Assembly (NCBI RefSeq): GCF_029714325.1
Contig: NZ_CP121666.1
Span: forward strand, 4,216,001-4,280,000
DNA length: 64,000 bases
From: Bradyrhizobium sp. CB1717
Lineage (GTDB): Bacteria; Pseudomonadota; Alphaproteobacteria; Rhizobiales; Xanthobacteraceae
Direction of reading: 5' to 3'
The notes beneath the pieces are model-generated. The model had not been told where the DNA came from. It did no database searches and saw only the letters and a list, made by a program, of their open reading frames with translations. The first letter of the stretch is position 1. Every line of letters begins with the position of its first letter. The translations under genes and the position numbers were made by a program. Positions 44,410-53,142 of the stretch are shown here, one piece after another.

Positions 44410-45054
44410 ATGTGGAGCCTGCCACCAACCGATACCGTGCTGCATTTCCTGTCGCTGGTCGCGGTGGCCGCGCAGGGCATGACGGCCGCACTCGCAGCCG
44501 GACGTCGCAGCATGGATTGGCTGGGCGTCTGCTTCCTCGGCTGCATCACCGCGCTCGGCGGCGGCACGCTGCGCGATTTGTTCCTCGGACATTATCCGCT
44601 GGCCTGGGTGCAGAACCCCGTCTATCTCGCGCTGGCCGGCGGCGCCGCCTTCATCACCATCCTGATCGCGCGTCTCGTGCACCGGCTGAAGGTCGCCTTC
44701 ATCGTGCTCGATGCCATCGGTCTCGTCGTCTTCACCATGACCGGCTGCGACGTCGCCTGGCAGATGGATGCGACGCTGCCCATCGTCATCGTCTCCGGCA
44801 TGGTGACGGGCTGTGCCGGCGGCGTCCTCCGCGACGTGCTCTGTAACGACGTGCCGCTGCTGTTCCGCTCCGAGCTCTATGCCAGCGTCTCGGTGGTGAC
44901 GGGGCTGTTCTACGCTACCGCCTTCGGCCTCAAGCTCAACGCGGAGCTCTGGACCATCTTGACCTTCGTCCTCGGCATCAGCTTCCGCCTGCTCGCGGTG
45001 CGCTACAAATGGGAGATGCCGAAATTCGTGTTCACGGAGGATGAGGAGCGGTAG
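44410..45054 (+). CDS. Trimeric intracellular cation channel (TRIC)-family protein
   Basis: The 214-residue product has seven helices with the internal pseudo-repeat characteristic of prokaryotic TRIC (formerly UPF0126) proteins. The repeated glycine-Arg-Asp motif appears as LGGGTLRDLFLG near 55-66 and CAGGVLRDVLC near 139-149. DAIGLVVFTMTGCDVA and FYATAFGLKLN lie in the conserved core. Bacterial TRICs conduct monovalent cations as trimers. The ATG at 44410 follows a GGGGAGGAGGG ribosome-binding site. Isolated gene. Confidence 0.92.
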   Translation: MWSLPPTDTVLHFLSLVAVAAQGMTAALAAGRRSMDWLGVCFLGCITALGGGTLRDLFLGHYPLAWVQNPVYLALAGGAAFITILIARLVHRLKVAFIVLDAIGLVVFTMTGCDVAWQMDATLPIVIVSGMVTGCAGGVLRDVLCNDVPLLFRSELYASVSVVTGLFYATAFGLKLNAELWTILTFVLGISFRLLAVRYKWEMPKFVFTEDEER

Positions 45055-45083
45055 AGGTTACATCGCCTCACTCTATCCACGCC

Positions 45084-45161
45084 GTCATTGCGAGCGTAGC
45101 GAAGCAATCCAGAATCTTTCCGCGGAGGGACTCTGGATTGCTTCGCTGCGCTCGCAATGAC
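45084..45161. repeat. GTCATTGCGAG palindromic repeat (copy 3)
   Basis: GTCATTGCGAGCGTAGC, GAAGCAATCC, GGATTGCTTCGCTGCGCT, CGCAATGAC: near-full copy between two convergent genes. Confidence 0.88.
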
Positions 45162-45181
45162 GAGAGGGAGGCAGCGATGAG

Positions 45182-46408
45182 CTACGGCTCCTCCTTCCGC
45201 GCCTTTGCCACCTGCGACGGCGTCACCAGCGGGCCGGCATTACCCCAGGAGTTGCGGATGTAGTTCGTCACCGCGGCGATCTCGCCGTCGGACAATGTCT
45301 TGGCATAGGCCGGCATCTCGCCGGTGTTCGGCGCGCGCGGCGTCGTCACGGTATAGGCGCCGTCGAGGATGATGCGCAGGGTCGAGGATGGATTGACCGA
45401 TTGCAGCAGCGCATTGCCCGGCAGCGGCGGATAGATCCGCGGCGCGCCTGAGCCGTCGGCCTCGTGGCAGGCGATGCAGAGCTTGGCGTAGACCGCCTGG
45501 CCGGCCTTCATCTCGGCATCGTCGGGCGGCGTCACGATCGTCTCGCGCCGTGCCGGTGCCAGGCTTTTCAGATACAGCGCGATCGCGCGGACATCGGCAT
45601 CGCTCATCTTCGCCGTGGAATTGACGACCACCTCGGCCATCGGACCGTCGGCATGACTCTTCGCGTTGCGTCCGCTTTGCAGATACTCCGCGATATCAGC
45701 CTCGCTCCAGGATTTCAGCCCGGTGCGCGCGGCGCCATCGAGCCTCGGCGCGTACCAGCCCCCGACCTCGTTGCCCGACAGCGCCTGGGCCTGCTTGTCG
45801 GCGCCAAAATAGTTCTTCGGCGTGTGGCAGGCGCCGCAATGGCCAAGACCGGTGACGAGATAGCCGCCTCTGTTCCACGCCGCACTCTGGTTCTGATCCG
45901 GCTCGAACAGGCCGGGCTTGAAATAGACGGCGTTCCAGATCCGCATCAGGCCGCGGTAGCCGAACGGCCAGCGCAGCTCCGGCGGCTTGTTGCGGCTCGC
46001 CACGGGTGCGAGCGTGCCGAGATAGGCGCGGATCGCCAGCGTGTCGTCCTTCGTCATCTTCGTGAAGTAGGAGTAGGGGAAGGCCGGATAATAGTTCGAT
46101 CCATCAGGCGCGATGCCGTAGCGCAGGGCGCGGGTGAAATCGGGATCCGTCCATGCGCCGATCCCGGTGTCGCGGTCGGGCGTCAGGTTCGGCGCATAGA
46201 CCGCACCGAAGGGTGTGTCGATGCGCTTGCCGCCCGCGAAGGGCTTTGCCGGATCGGCGGTGTGACAGCCCGCGCAGTCGCCGGCCTCGACCAGCGTCTT
46301 GCCATAGGCGATCAGCTCCGGCGACGGTTCGGCGGCACGGGCCGCGCCTCCAACCGCACTGCACAACGCCAACCCCGCAAGAGCCAAGCCAGCCAGAATC
46401 GTCCGCAT
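45182..46408 (-). CDS. Tri-haem c-type cytochrome (alcohol dehydrogenase cytochrome-subunit type)
   Basis: A 408-residue exported cytochrome. Signal peptide MRTILAGLALAGLALCSAVG (ending ARA), then three haem-binding CxxCH motifs: CAGCH at 45-49, CGACH near 195, and CIACH near 313. Distal methionines are available (GEMPAYAKTLSDGEIAAVTNYIRNSW in the third domain). The pattern matches the cytochrome c subunit of quinoprotein alcohol or aldehyde dehydrogenases and gluconate dehydrogenases, which hand electrons to ubiquinone. No dehydrogenase gene is adjacent, so its electron donor is elsewhere. Distal promoter is not clear. Confidence 0.92.
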   Translation of the reverse strand: MRTILAGLALAGLALCSAVGGAARAAEPSPELIAYGKTLVEAGDCAGCHTADPAKPFAGGKRIDTPFGAVYAPNLTPDRDTGIGAWTDPDFTRALRYGIAPDGSNYYPAFPYSYFTKMTKDDTLAIRAYLGTLAPVASRNKPPELRWPFGYRGLMRIWNAVYFKPGLFEPDQNQSAAWNRGGYLVTGLGHCGACHTPKNYFGADKQAQALSGNEVGGWYAPRLDGAARTGLKSWSEADIAEYLQSGRNAKSHADGPMAEVVVNSTAKMSDADVRAIALYLKSLAPARRETIVTPPDDAEMKAGQAVYAKLCIACHEADGSGAPRIYPPLPGNALLQSVNPSSTLRIILDGAYTVTTPRAPNTGEMPAYAKTLSDGEIAAVTNYIRNSWGNAGPLVTPSQVAKARKEEP

Positions 46409-46689
46409 CGAAAGCCTCTCCTGCGACCAATCGACCGCACCCGCGTGAAACGAGCATCAATTCATTTCGCGACGGCGGGGGTATGGTGACACAAATTGAA
46501 AATGCCCGATGCCTTTGCAGCCACGAAATTGCGATTTTTACCCGGCGCATCGTTTGGTCCAGATTTGTGATGCGCTGCGTTAAATATCCGACATAGAGTG
46601 GCAGAGGTGGTCGGCGCGCCCTAGCTAAAAACGACGGGCAGGCAACGGCTTAGGCAGCCAAACGCTCAAAAGGGCGGATGAGGACAAGA

Positions 46690-49600
46690 ATGGGCATCAA
46701 CCAGGGTCCGATCAGTCTCGATCAAAAATACACCCAGCAGACCGGACACGTCTTCACCACGGGCATCCAGGCCCTGGTGCGACTGCCGATGGCCCAGATC
46801 CGGCGCGACCGCGCCAATGGCCTCAACACCGCGGGCTTCATTTCCGGCTATCGCGGCTCGCCGCTCGGCGGCTACGACCAGCAGCTCTTTGCCGCCCGCA
46901 AGCATCTCGAACAGTACAACATCAAGTTCCAGCCCGGCGTGAACGAGGACCTCGCGGCCACCGCGGTCTGGGGCTCGCAGCAGCTCAACCTCTCGCCCGG
47001 CGCCAAATACGACGGCGTGGTCGGCATCTGGTACGGCAAGGGTCCCGGCGTCGACCGCTGCGGCGACGTGTTCCGCCACGGCAATGCCGCGGGCTCCGCC
47101 AAGAACGGCGGCGTGCTGTGCCTTGCCGGCGACGACCACGGCGCGAAATCCTCCACCGTCCCGCATCAATCCGACCACGCCTTCATGTCGGCCTTGATGC
47201 CGTATCTCTATCCCTCGAGCATCCACGAGATGATCGAGATGGGCCTGCTCGGCATCGCCATGTCGCGCTACTCGGGCTGCTGGGTCGGCATGAAGGTGAT
47301 CACGGAGACGGTGGAGACCACCGCCGAGATCGACCTCACCGACGAGATGAAGCCCTTCATCATCCCGCCCGATTTCGAGCTGCCGCCCGGCGGCCTCAAC
47401 CTGCGCTGGCCCGACGACCGCTTCGAGCAGGACCGCCGCCTGCAGGACTACAAGGGCTTTGCCGCGATCGCCTTTGCGCGCGCCAACAAGGTCAACCGCG
47501 TCACCATGGATTCGCCGAAGGCCCGCTTCGGCATCATGGCATCAGGCAAGAGCTATGAGGACGTTCGCCAGGCGCTGCGCGAGCTCGGGATCACCGAGCA
47601 GGTCGCCGCCAAGATCGGCCTTCGCCTTTACAAGATCGGCATGCCCTGGCCGCTGGAACCGGAAGGCGTGCACGAATTCGCCGTCGGCCTCGAAGAAATC
47701 TTCATCGTCGAGGAGCGGCGAGAGATCGTCGAGAACCAGGTCAAGCAGGTGCTGTTCAACTGGCGCGACGACGTGCGCCCGCGCATCGTCGGCAAGATGG
47801 ACGAGCACGACAAGCGCTTCCTGACCTTCGCCGCCGAGCTCAGCGTCGCCTCGCTTGCGACCTCGCTCACCGAGCGGCTTCTCAAGCTTGATCTCAACCC
47901 CGAGATCGCCGAGATGCTCCGCGCCAAGGCCGATTGGTTCAACGGCCGTCAGGCCTCGCAGATGCAGGCGACGGCGCCGGTCTCCCGCACCCCGTATTTC
48001 TGCTCCGGCTGCCCCCACAACACATCGACCAAGGTCCCCGAAGGCAGCCGTGCGCTCGCCGGCATCGGCTGTCACTTCATGGCGCTGTGGATGGACCGCT
48101 CGACCGAGACTTTCACGCATATGGGCGGCGAGGGCGTGCCGTGGGTCGGCATCGCCCCCTTCACCAACGAGAACCACATTTTTGCGAACCTCGGCGACGG
48201 CACTTATTTCCATTCCGGCAGTCTCGCCATCCGCCAGTCGATCGCCTCCAAGGCCAACATCACCTACAAGATCCTCTACAACGACGCCGTCGCCATGACC
48301 GGCGGCCAGCGCCATGACGGCGATCTCTCGCCGCAGAAGATCATGGCGCAGCTTCATGCCGAGGGCATCAGCGAGATTTACCTCGTCTCGGAGAACCCGG
48401 ATTCCTATCCGGCCGACACCATCGCGCCCGGCGTGAAGAAATATCACCGCGACGAGCTCCAGAACGTCATGAAGATGTGCCGCGAATACAAGGGCACGTC
48501 CGCGATCGTCTTCGTGCAGACCTGCGCCGCCGAGAAGCGCCGCCGCCGCAAGCGCGGCCTGATGGAGGATCCGGCGCGCCGCGTCATGATCAACCCGGCG
48601 GTCTGCGAGGGCTGCGGCGACTGCTCGGTGCAGTCGAACTGTATCTCGGTCGAGCCGCTGGAGACCGAGTTCGGCCGTAAACGCGCCATCAACCAGTCGT
48701 CCTGCAACAAGGACTATTCGTGCGTGAAGGGCTTTTGTCCGTCCTTCGTCACCGTGGACGGCGGCAAGCCGCGCCATCGCGCGCCGGCCGATCTCGGTGA
48801 CATCGGCGCGCTGCCGGAGCCCGCGTCGCGCCCGACGCTCGACAAGCCCTACAACATTGCCGTCGGCGGCGTCGGCGGCACCGGCGTTCTCACCATCGGC
48901 GCGCTGCTGGGCATGGCCGCCCATATCGAGGGCAAGGCCTCGATGATTTTGGACATGTCGGGCCTCGCGCAAAAGGGCGGGGCGGTGCTCAGCCATGTCC
49001 GCCTGTCCGACCATCCGGCCGAGGTGACCTGCTCGCGCATCGTCACCGGCACGGCCGATCTCGTGCTTGCCGCCGACGAGGTGGTCGCGGTCGCCAAGGA
49101 CACCATCTCGCTGTGCGACAGTAGCCGCACCCGCGGCGTCATCAACAGCCACGTCATCCCCACCGCCGACTTCATCCTCAACCGCGACTTCAACTTCCAG
49201 ACCCGCAAGCTCAATGCGGTGCTGGAGACCGCGCTGCACAAGGACTCCGTGTTCTTCGACTTCACCAGGCCGGCCGAAGAGCTGCTCGGCGACAGCATCG
49301 CCACCAACATGATGATGATGGGCTATGCCTATCAGAAGGGGCTGTTCCCGCTATCCGCGGAATCGATCGAGCAGGCCATCGAGGTCAACGGCGTCTCGAT
49401 CAAGATGAACAAGGAAGCCTTCCGCCTCGGCCGCCTCGCGGTCGCCGATCCCCAGCGCCTTGCCGACATGCTGAAGGGGACGGACGAGGTGGTTGCGCCG
49501 AGGACGCTGGACGCTATGACTCTCGACGAGGTCATCGAGCACCGCGCCAAGCATCTGGTCGCCTACCAGAACACCCGTCTCGCAAAGCGCTATCGCAAGC

Positions 49601-50181
49601 TGGTCGATCAGGTCCGCGATGCCGCCAAGCAGGGTGGCTATGGCGATGCGCTGCCGCGCGCGGTCGCGGTGAACTACGCCAAGCTGCTGGCCTACAAGGA
49701 CGAATACGAAGTCGCGCGCCTGTTCACCGACGGCGCCTTCGCGCAGCAGCTCCGCGACCAGTTCGAGGGCGACATCAAGTTCAGCTTCAACCTCGCGCCG
49801 CCGATTCTGGCGTCCGGTGTCGACGCGCTGGGACGCCCGAAGAAGCGCGCCTTCGGCCCGTGGATGCTGAGCGCCTTCCGCATGCTGGCGAAGTTCAAGT
49901 TCCTTCGCGGCACGCCGCTCGACATCTTCGGCCGCAGCGCCGACCGCAAGCTCGAACGCGACCTGATCGCCGGCTACGAGAAGGACGTCGCCACCGTGCT
50001 CGGCCTGCTGTCGCCGGTCACGGTCGACACGGCCGTCGAGCTCCTCTCACTGCCCGACCGCATCCGCGGCTACGGCCCGGTAAAGGAGAAGGCGGTTCAG
50101 GACGCCAAGGCTCGCTACGCCCAGCTTGCCGCGGATCTGGCGAGCCCGCCGTCCGCGCCAAGGCAGATCGCTGCGGAGTAG
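46690..50181 (+). CDS. Indolepyruvate ferredoxin oxidoreductase family protein (fused)
   Basis: A 1163-residue enzyme that decarboxylates aryl 2-oxoacids (from Trp, Phe, Tyr) to acyl-CoA with ferredoxin as acceptor. The three modules are fused: an alpha-type N-terminal part (GFISGYRGSPLGGYDQQLF, in pieces), a thiamine-diphosphate region with CPHNTSTKVPEGSRAL, ANLGDGTYFHSG and NDAVAMTGGQRHDG, cysteine-rich cluster-binding stretches (CEGCGDCSVQSNC near 640; CNKDYSCVKGFCPSF), and a C-terminal beta/gamma part (VGGVGGTGVLTIGALLGM). The ATG at 46690 has GAGGAC upstream; 46678 is an alternative. A large repeat region follows. Confidence 0.93.
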   Translation: MGINQGPISLDQKYTQQTGHVFTTGIQALVRLPMAQIRRDRANGLNTAGFISGYRGSPLGGYDQQLFAARKHLEQYNIKFQPGVNEDLAATAVWGSQQLNLSPGAKYDGVVGIWYGKGPGVDRCGDVFRHGNAAGSAKNGGVLCLAGDDHGAKSSTVPHQSDHAFMSALMPYLYPSSIHEMIEMGLLGIAMSRYSGCWVGMKVITETVETTAEIDLTDEMKPFIIPPDFELPPGGLNLRWPDDRFEQDRRLQDYKGFAAIAFARANKVNRVTMDSPKARFGIMASGKSYEDVRQALRELGITEQVAAKIGLRLYKIGMPWPLEPEGVHEFAVGLEEIFIVEERREIVENQVKQVLFNWRDDVRPRIVGKMDEHDKRFLTFAAELSVASLATSLTERLLKLDLNPEIAEMLRAKADWFNGRQASQMQATAPVSRTPYFCSGCPHNTSTKVPEGSRALAGIGCHFMALWMDRSTETFTHMGGEGVPWVGIAPFTNENHIFANLGDGTYFHSGSLAIRQSIASKANITYKILYNDAVAMTGGQRHDGDLSPQKIMAQLHAEGISEIYLVSENPDSYPADTIAPGVKKYHRDELQNVMKMCREYKGTSAIVFVQTCAAEKRRRRKRGLMEDPARRVMINPAVCEGCGDCSVQSNCISVEPLETEFGRKRAINQSSCNKDYSCVKGFCPSFVTVDGGKPRHRAPADLGDIGALPEPASRPTLDKPYNIAVGGVGGTGVLTIGALLGMAAHIEGKASMILDMSGLAQKGGAVLSHVRLSDHPAEVTCSRIVTGTADLVLAADEVVAVAKDTISLCDSSRTRGVINSHVIPTADFILNRDFNFQTRKLNAVLETALHKDSVFFDFTRPAEELLGDSIATNMMMMGYAYQKGLFPLSAESIEQAIEVNGVSIKMNKEAFRLGRLAVADPQRLADMLKGTDEVVAPRTLDAMTLDEVIEHRAKHLVAYQNTRLAKRYRKLVDQVRDAAKQGGYGDALPRAVAVNYAKLLAYKDEYEVARLFTDGAFAQQLRDQFEGDIKFSFNLAPPILASGVDALGRPKKRAFGPWMLSAFRMLAKFKFLRGTPLDIFGRSADRKLERDLIAGYEKDVATVLGLLSPVTVDTAVELLSLPDRIRGYGPVKEKAVQDAKARYAQLAADLASPPSAPRQIAAE

Positions 50182-50186
50182 CCCCC

Positions 50187-50272
50187 GTAGCCCAGATGGA
50201 GCGAAGCGTAATCCGGGACAGCCGCGTCCGCGGATGAAATCCCCGGATTGCGCTTCGCTCCATCCGGGCTAC
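50187..50272. repeat. TAGCCCGGATGGAGCG-type palindromic repeat (copy 4)
   Basis: GTAGCCCAGATGGAGCGAAG with CTTCGCTCCATCCGGGCTAC as the opposite arm; CGTAATCCGGGA / CCCCGGATTGCG inside, with a CCGCGTCCGCGG centre. Confidence 0.85.
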
Positions 50273-50285
50273 AAGCACAAGTCTC

Positions 50286-50376
50286 GTAGGGTGGGCAAAG
50301 CGAAGCGTGCCCACGTCTTCGGGACTGATGCCGGCGAGATGGTGGGCACGGCGCGTTGCGCCTTTGCCCACCCTAC
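50286..50376. repeat. GTAGGGTGGGCAAAG palindromic repeat (copy 4)
   Basis: GTAGGGTGGGCAAAGCG and CGCCTTTGCCCACCCTAC arms with CGTGCCCAC / GTGGGCACG inside. Confidence 0.85.
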
Positions 50377-50439
50377 GGCACCTGCGACACCATCCCTTGC
50401 GTCGCCCGCCGGGCAAAACACCATGCCGCGGGTCAATCC

Positions 50440-50930
50440 GCTTGCGCAAAAACATTCCGCTTTACCGAAATTCGGAATTGTCGTATCCGTCCGCCACCTC
50501 ATCCCCTCGGAAGGGGCGTATCGCGATCGTCACGAAACGCGGGGTGAGTGGCGGTGGACGCGGGCTGCGTCGCGCGGGCAACTGTCTCGCGCACGACGGG
50601 CGCGGTCTCGCGTACGGCAAAATCGTGTGGTCCTGACGCCCGGGGTCTGTGCGTCAAGTCTTGCGGGTCGCTCGCAAGGCGACGGGGGCAATAGTGCATC
50701 GCTCCCCGGGGAGAGCGCGACATAAGCCGTAAAGCCACTGCGCAGGGAAGGCCGGTTGTTTGGCTTCACCTGTATGCCGCTGTGCAGCTCTTCGTAGCGC
50801 AATTATCGCACAGTGGACCGTGGGTGCCAGCCGGCACCCGGTCTTCCCTGCGCCCTCTGTTTTCGGAGGGGAGCAAGACGGAAGCAAAACTCGGGCGACA
50901 CGCGCCGCGAGACGGCGGTGGTGTGTGTCT
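50440..50930. repeat. Longer Bradyrhizobium-type intergenic repeat element
   Basis: A stretch of about 500 bases without a credible gene. It encodes only frames of the type repeatedly mis-annotated in Bradyrhizobium (minus strand, FPAQWLYGLCRALPGERCTI; plus strand, IIAQWTVGASRHPVFPA). From memory of such annotations I believe it is a dispersed element; boundaries are approximate and the identity is not proven here. Confidence 0.5.
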
Positions 50931-50933
50931 GGC

Positions 50934-51013
50934 CGTCATTGCGAGCGTAGCGAAGCAATCCAGACTGTCTCCGCGGAAAGAGTCCTGGATTGCTTCGCTG
51001 CGCTCGCAATGAC
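50934..51013. repeat. GTCATTGCGAG palindromic repeat (copy 4)
   Basis: GTCATTGCGAGCGTAGC, GAAGCAATCC, GGATTGCTTCGCTGCGCT, CGCAATGAC; closely matches the copy at 45084. Confidence 0.88.
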
Positions 51014-51042
51014 GATGTTGAGGCGGCGAGCCATATCTGACC

Positions 51043-51189
51043 GTCATCCTGAGGCGCTCGCCTCTTCGGCGAGCCTCGAAGGACGACGGCCCGCCTGTCG
51101 CGGCGCGGCTGTCGAGATGGCCGGGCCGTTCATCCTTCGAGGCTCCCGGCGCGATGCTTTGCATCGCGCCACTCGCACCTCAGGATGAC
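51043..51189. repeat. GTCATCCTGAGG...CCTCAGGATGAC palindromic repeat
   Basis: The 147-base element starts GTCATCCTGAGGCGCTCG and ends CACCTCAGGATGAC, with internal AGCCTCGAAGGA / TCCTTCGAGGCT and GCGATG/CATCGC pairs. One copy only in this window; this style of element is common in related genomes. Confidence 0.75.
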
Positions 51190-51311
51190 GGGGCGGGGGA
51201 CTTGCGCCCACCCGCTGCCCTCTCGCCCGACGGAATATTTCCGCGCTTGCCAATCTGGCCGGTGCGGTTCAGAAAAAAGAGCCAAGAAGAAACGCGAGCG
51301 GAGACCTGAGT

Positions 51312-52469
51312 TTGACCATCAAGGGCAAGGCCTACATTGCCGGGATTTTCGAGCACCCGACCCGGCATGCGCCGGACAAATCCACCGCCCAGCTCCATGC
51401 CGAGGTCGCCAAGGGCGCGATCGAGGATGCCGGGATCAGCAAGGACGACGTCGACGGCTATTTCTGCGCGGGCGATGCGCCCGGCGGCGCCTGGCCGATG
51501 GTCGATTATCTCGGCCTGAACACCAAGAAGCTTCGCCACGTCGATTCCACCGAAACCGGCGGCTGCTCCTACATCATCCATCTCGGCCATGCCGCTGAGG
51601 CGATCGCGGCGGGCAAGTGCTCGATCGCGCTGGTTACGCTCGCCGGCAAGCCGCGCACTGGCGCAATGCCGCCGCGCGCGGCCGGCGCCGAGGTCGATTT
51701 CGAATCCGCTTACGGCGCGACCACGCACAATGCCTATGGCATGTGTGCCATGCGCCACATGCACGACTACGGCACCACCAGCGAGCAGCTTGCCTGGATC
51801 AAGGTCGCGGCCTCCCATCACGCGCAATACAATCCGCATGCGATGCTGAAAGACGTCGTCACCGTCGAGGACGTCCTGAACTCGCCGATGATCTCCGATC
51901 CCTTGCACCGCATGGATTGCTGCGTCGTCTCCGACGGCGGCGGCGCGCTCATCGTGACGACGCCCGAGATTGCCAAGAGCCTGAAGAAGCCACTGGTCAA
52001 GCTGATCGGCCATGGCGAAGCGATGAAGGGCCCGCGCGGCGGCAAGGATCTCGACCTCACGTATTCGGCCGGCGTCTGGTCCGGCCCGCGTGCGTTCGAG
52101 GAAGCCGGCATCACGCCGAAGGACATCAAATACGCCTCGATCTACGACAGCTTCACCATCACCGTGCTGATGCAGCTCGAAGACCTCGGCTTCTGCAAGA
52201 AGGGCGAGGGCGGCAAGTTCGTCGCCGACGGCAATCTGATCTCGGGCGTCGGCAAGCTGCCGTTCAACACCGACGGCGGCGGCCTCTGCAGCAACCATCC
52301 CGTCAACCGCGGCGGCATGACCAAGATCATCGAGGCCGTGCGCCAGCTGCGCGGCGAGGCCCATCCGAAGGTGCAGGTCAAGAATTGCGATCTCGCCATC
52401 GCCCACGGCACCGGCGGCCTCTTGGGTGTTCGCCACGCCGCCTCGACGGCCATTCTGGAGCGCGTGTGA
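51312..52469 (+). CDS. Thiolase-family protein (acetyl-CoA acetyltransferase-like)
   Basis: A 385-residue thiolase-superfamily enzyme that would cleave or form acyl-CoA thioesters. The start is TTG at 51312, chosen by the family N-terminus MTIKGKAYIAGIFEHPTRHA (in pieces) and a GAGCGGAGACC ribosome-binding site; no ATG precedes it in frame. Markers: DVDGYFCAGDAPGG, ETGGCSYIIHLGHAAEAIAAG around the first active-site region, MDCCVVSDGGGALIV, YASIYDSFTITVLMQLEDLGF, and CSNHPVNRGGMTKIIEAVRQLRG in the C-domain. This is the SCP-x / steroid-type thiolase branch. It shares its last base with the next gene (DUF35), a typical pairing. Confidence 0.9.
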   Translation: MTIKGKAYIAGIFEHPTRHAPDKSTAQLHAEVAKGAIEDAGISKDDVDGYFCAGDAPGGAWPMVDYLGLNTKKLRHVDSTETGGCSYIIHLGHAAEAIAAGKCSIALVTLAGKPRTGAMPPRAAGAEVDFESAYGATTHNAYGMCAMRHMHDYGTTSEQLAWIKVAASHHAQYNPHAMLKDVVTVEDVLNSPMISDPLHRMDCCVVSDGGGALIVTTPEIAKSLKKPLVKLIGHGEAMKGPRGGKDLDLTYSAGVWSGPRAFEEAGITPKDIKYASIYDSFTITVLMQLEDLGFCKKGEGGKFVADGNLISGVGKLPFNTDGGGLCSNHPVNRGGMTKIIEAVRQLRGEAHPKVQVKNCDLAIAHGTGGLLGVRHAASTAILERV

Positions 52470-52858
52470 TGGTAGATGCAAAGAAATATCCGGCCCCGGT
52501 GACCAATCCGGAAACCGCCGCGTTCTGGGATGCGGCGAAGCAAGGCAAGTTCATGATCAAGCGCTGCACCGCCTGCGGCGAAGCGCACTACTTCCCGCGC
52601 TCGATCTGCCCGTTCTGCTACTCCGACAAGACGGTGTGGGAAGAGGCGTCGGGCGAGGGCACGATCTACACCTGGAGCCTGATGCGGAAGTCGCCGACCG
52701 GCCCTTACGCCATCGGCTACGTCACGCTGAAGGAGGGGCCGTCGGTGCAGACCAACTTCGTCGACTGCGATCTCGAGAAGCTGAAGATCGGCCAGAAGGT
52801 GAAGGTGGTGTTCAAGCCGACGGATGGCGCCCCGCTGCCGTTCTTCACGGTGGCGTAG
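52469..52858 (+). CDS. Zn-ribbon/OB-fold protein (DUF35)
   Basis: A 129-residue protein with a rubredoxin-like zinc ribbon, CTACGEAHYFPRSICPFC (four cysteines near residues 33-50), and an OB-fold (GEGTIYTWSLMRKSPTGPY, KVKVVFKPTDGAPLPFFTV). DUF35 partners bind steroid- and acyl-CoA-type thiolases, as expected from the overlap by one base (TGATG) with the thiolase. The ATG at 52469 is the start; the longer upstream open frame is chance. Followed by two repeats. Confidence 0.92.
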   Translation: MVDAKKYPAPVTNPETAAFWDAAKQGKFMIKRCTACGEAHYFPRSICPFCYSDKTVWEEASGEGTIYTWSLMRKSPTGPYAIGYVTLKEGPSVQTNFVDCDLEKLKIGQKVKVVFKPTDGAPLPFFTVA

Positions 52859-52869
52859 GGCGACGCTGC

Positions 52870-52943
52870 GTAGGGTGGGTAGAGCGAAGCGAAACCCACC
52901 AACGCTGGCAATGATGGGTTTCGCTTCGCTCTACCCATCCTAC
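52870..52943. repeat. GTAGGGTGGGTAGAG palindromic repeat (variant)
   Basis: GTAGGGTGGGTAGAGCGAAG with CTTCGCTCTACCCATCCTAC; AAACCCACCA / TGATGGGTTT inside. It is related to but distinct from the GTAGGGTGGGCAAAG family. Confidence 0.82.
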
Positions 52944-52950
52944 GAGTTCT

Positions 52951-53097
52951 TCCCTTCTCCCCTTGTGGGAGAAGGTGGCGCGAAGCGCCGGATGAGGGGT
53001 CTCTTTCCGCAGAGAGACTTTTGCTGAGGAAGCAACCCCTCACCCAAATGAGTTTGCCGCACCGTCCTCGCTGCCCTCTCCCACAAGGGGAGAGGGC
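52951..53097. repeat. Repeat with TCCCCTTGTGGGAGA / TCTCCCACAAGGGGA arms
   Basis: A roughly 147-base element: TCTCCCCTTGTGGGAGAAGG near the left and CCTCTCCCACAAGGGGAGAG at the right, with GATGAGGGG / CCCCTCACC pairs inside. The copy at 54022-54152 has related inner sequence (CCCCTCACCC, GAGGGG). It fills the gap before the MaoC-type gene. Confidence 0.75.
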
Positions 53098-53142
53098 CCT
53101 TCAACTGGCGGTGCCGAAGACATCCGGGAGGAAACCAGAAAA

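Larger units (their letters stand above)
50182..51311. other. 1.1-kb intergenic composite of repeats, no supported gene
   Basis: No open reading frame here looks like a real gene. It contains, in order, a TAGCCCGGATG-type palindrome (50187-50272), a GTAGGGTGGGCAAAG palindrome (50286-50376), an element of about 500 bases with no ORF support (about 50440-50930; short spurious frames of the kind often mis-annotated in Bradyrhizobium, including the reverse-strand FPAQWLYGLCRALPGERCTI), a GTCATTGCGAG palindrome (50934-51013) and a CATCCTGAGG/CCTCAGGATG palindrome (51043-51189). The final ~100 bases hold the promoter and a GAGCGGAGAC site for the thiolase gene. Confidence 0.8.

Noticed and set aside
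47542..49239. A 565-codon minus-strand frame inside the oxidoreductase gene
   Set aside because: Antisense shadow of a well-supported gene with biased Ala/Arg/His composition.
50499..50887. Short frames in the intergenic repeat (FPAQWLYGLCRALPGERCTI etc.)
   Set aside because: They belong to a dispersed repeat and are commonly mis-annotated; no start signals or conservation as proteins evident.
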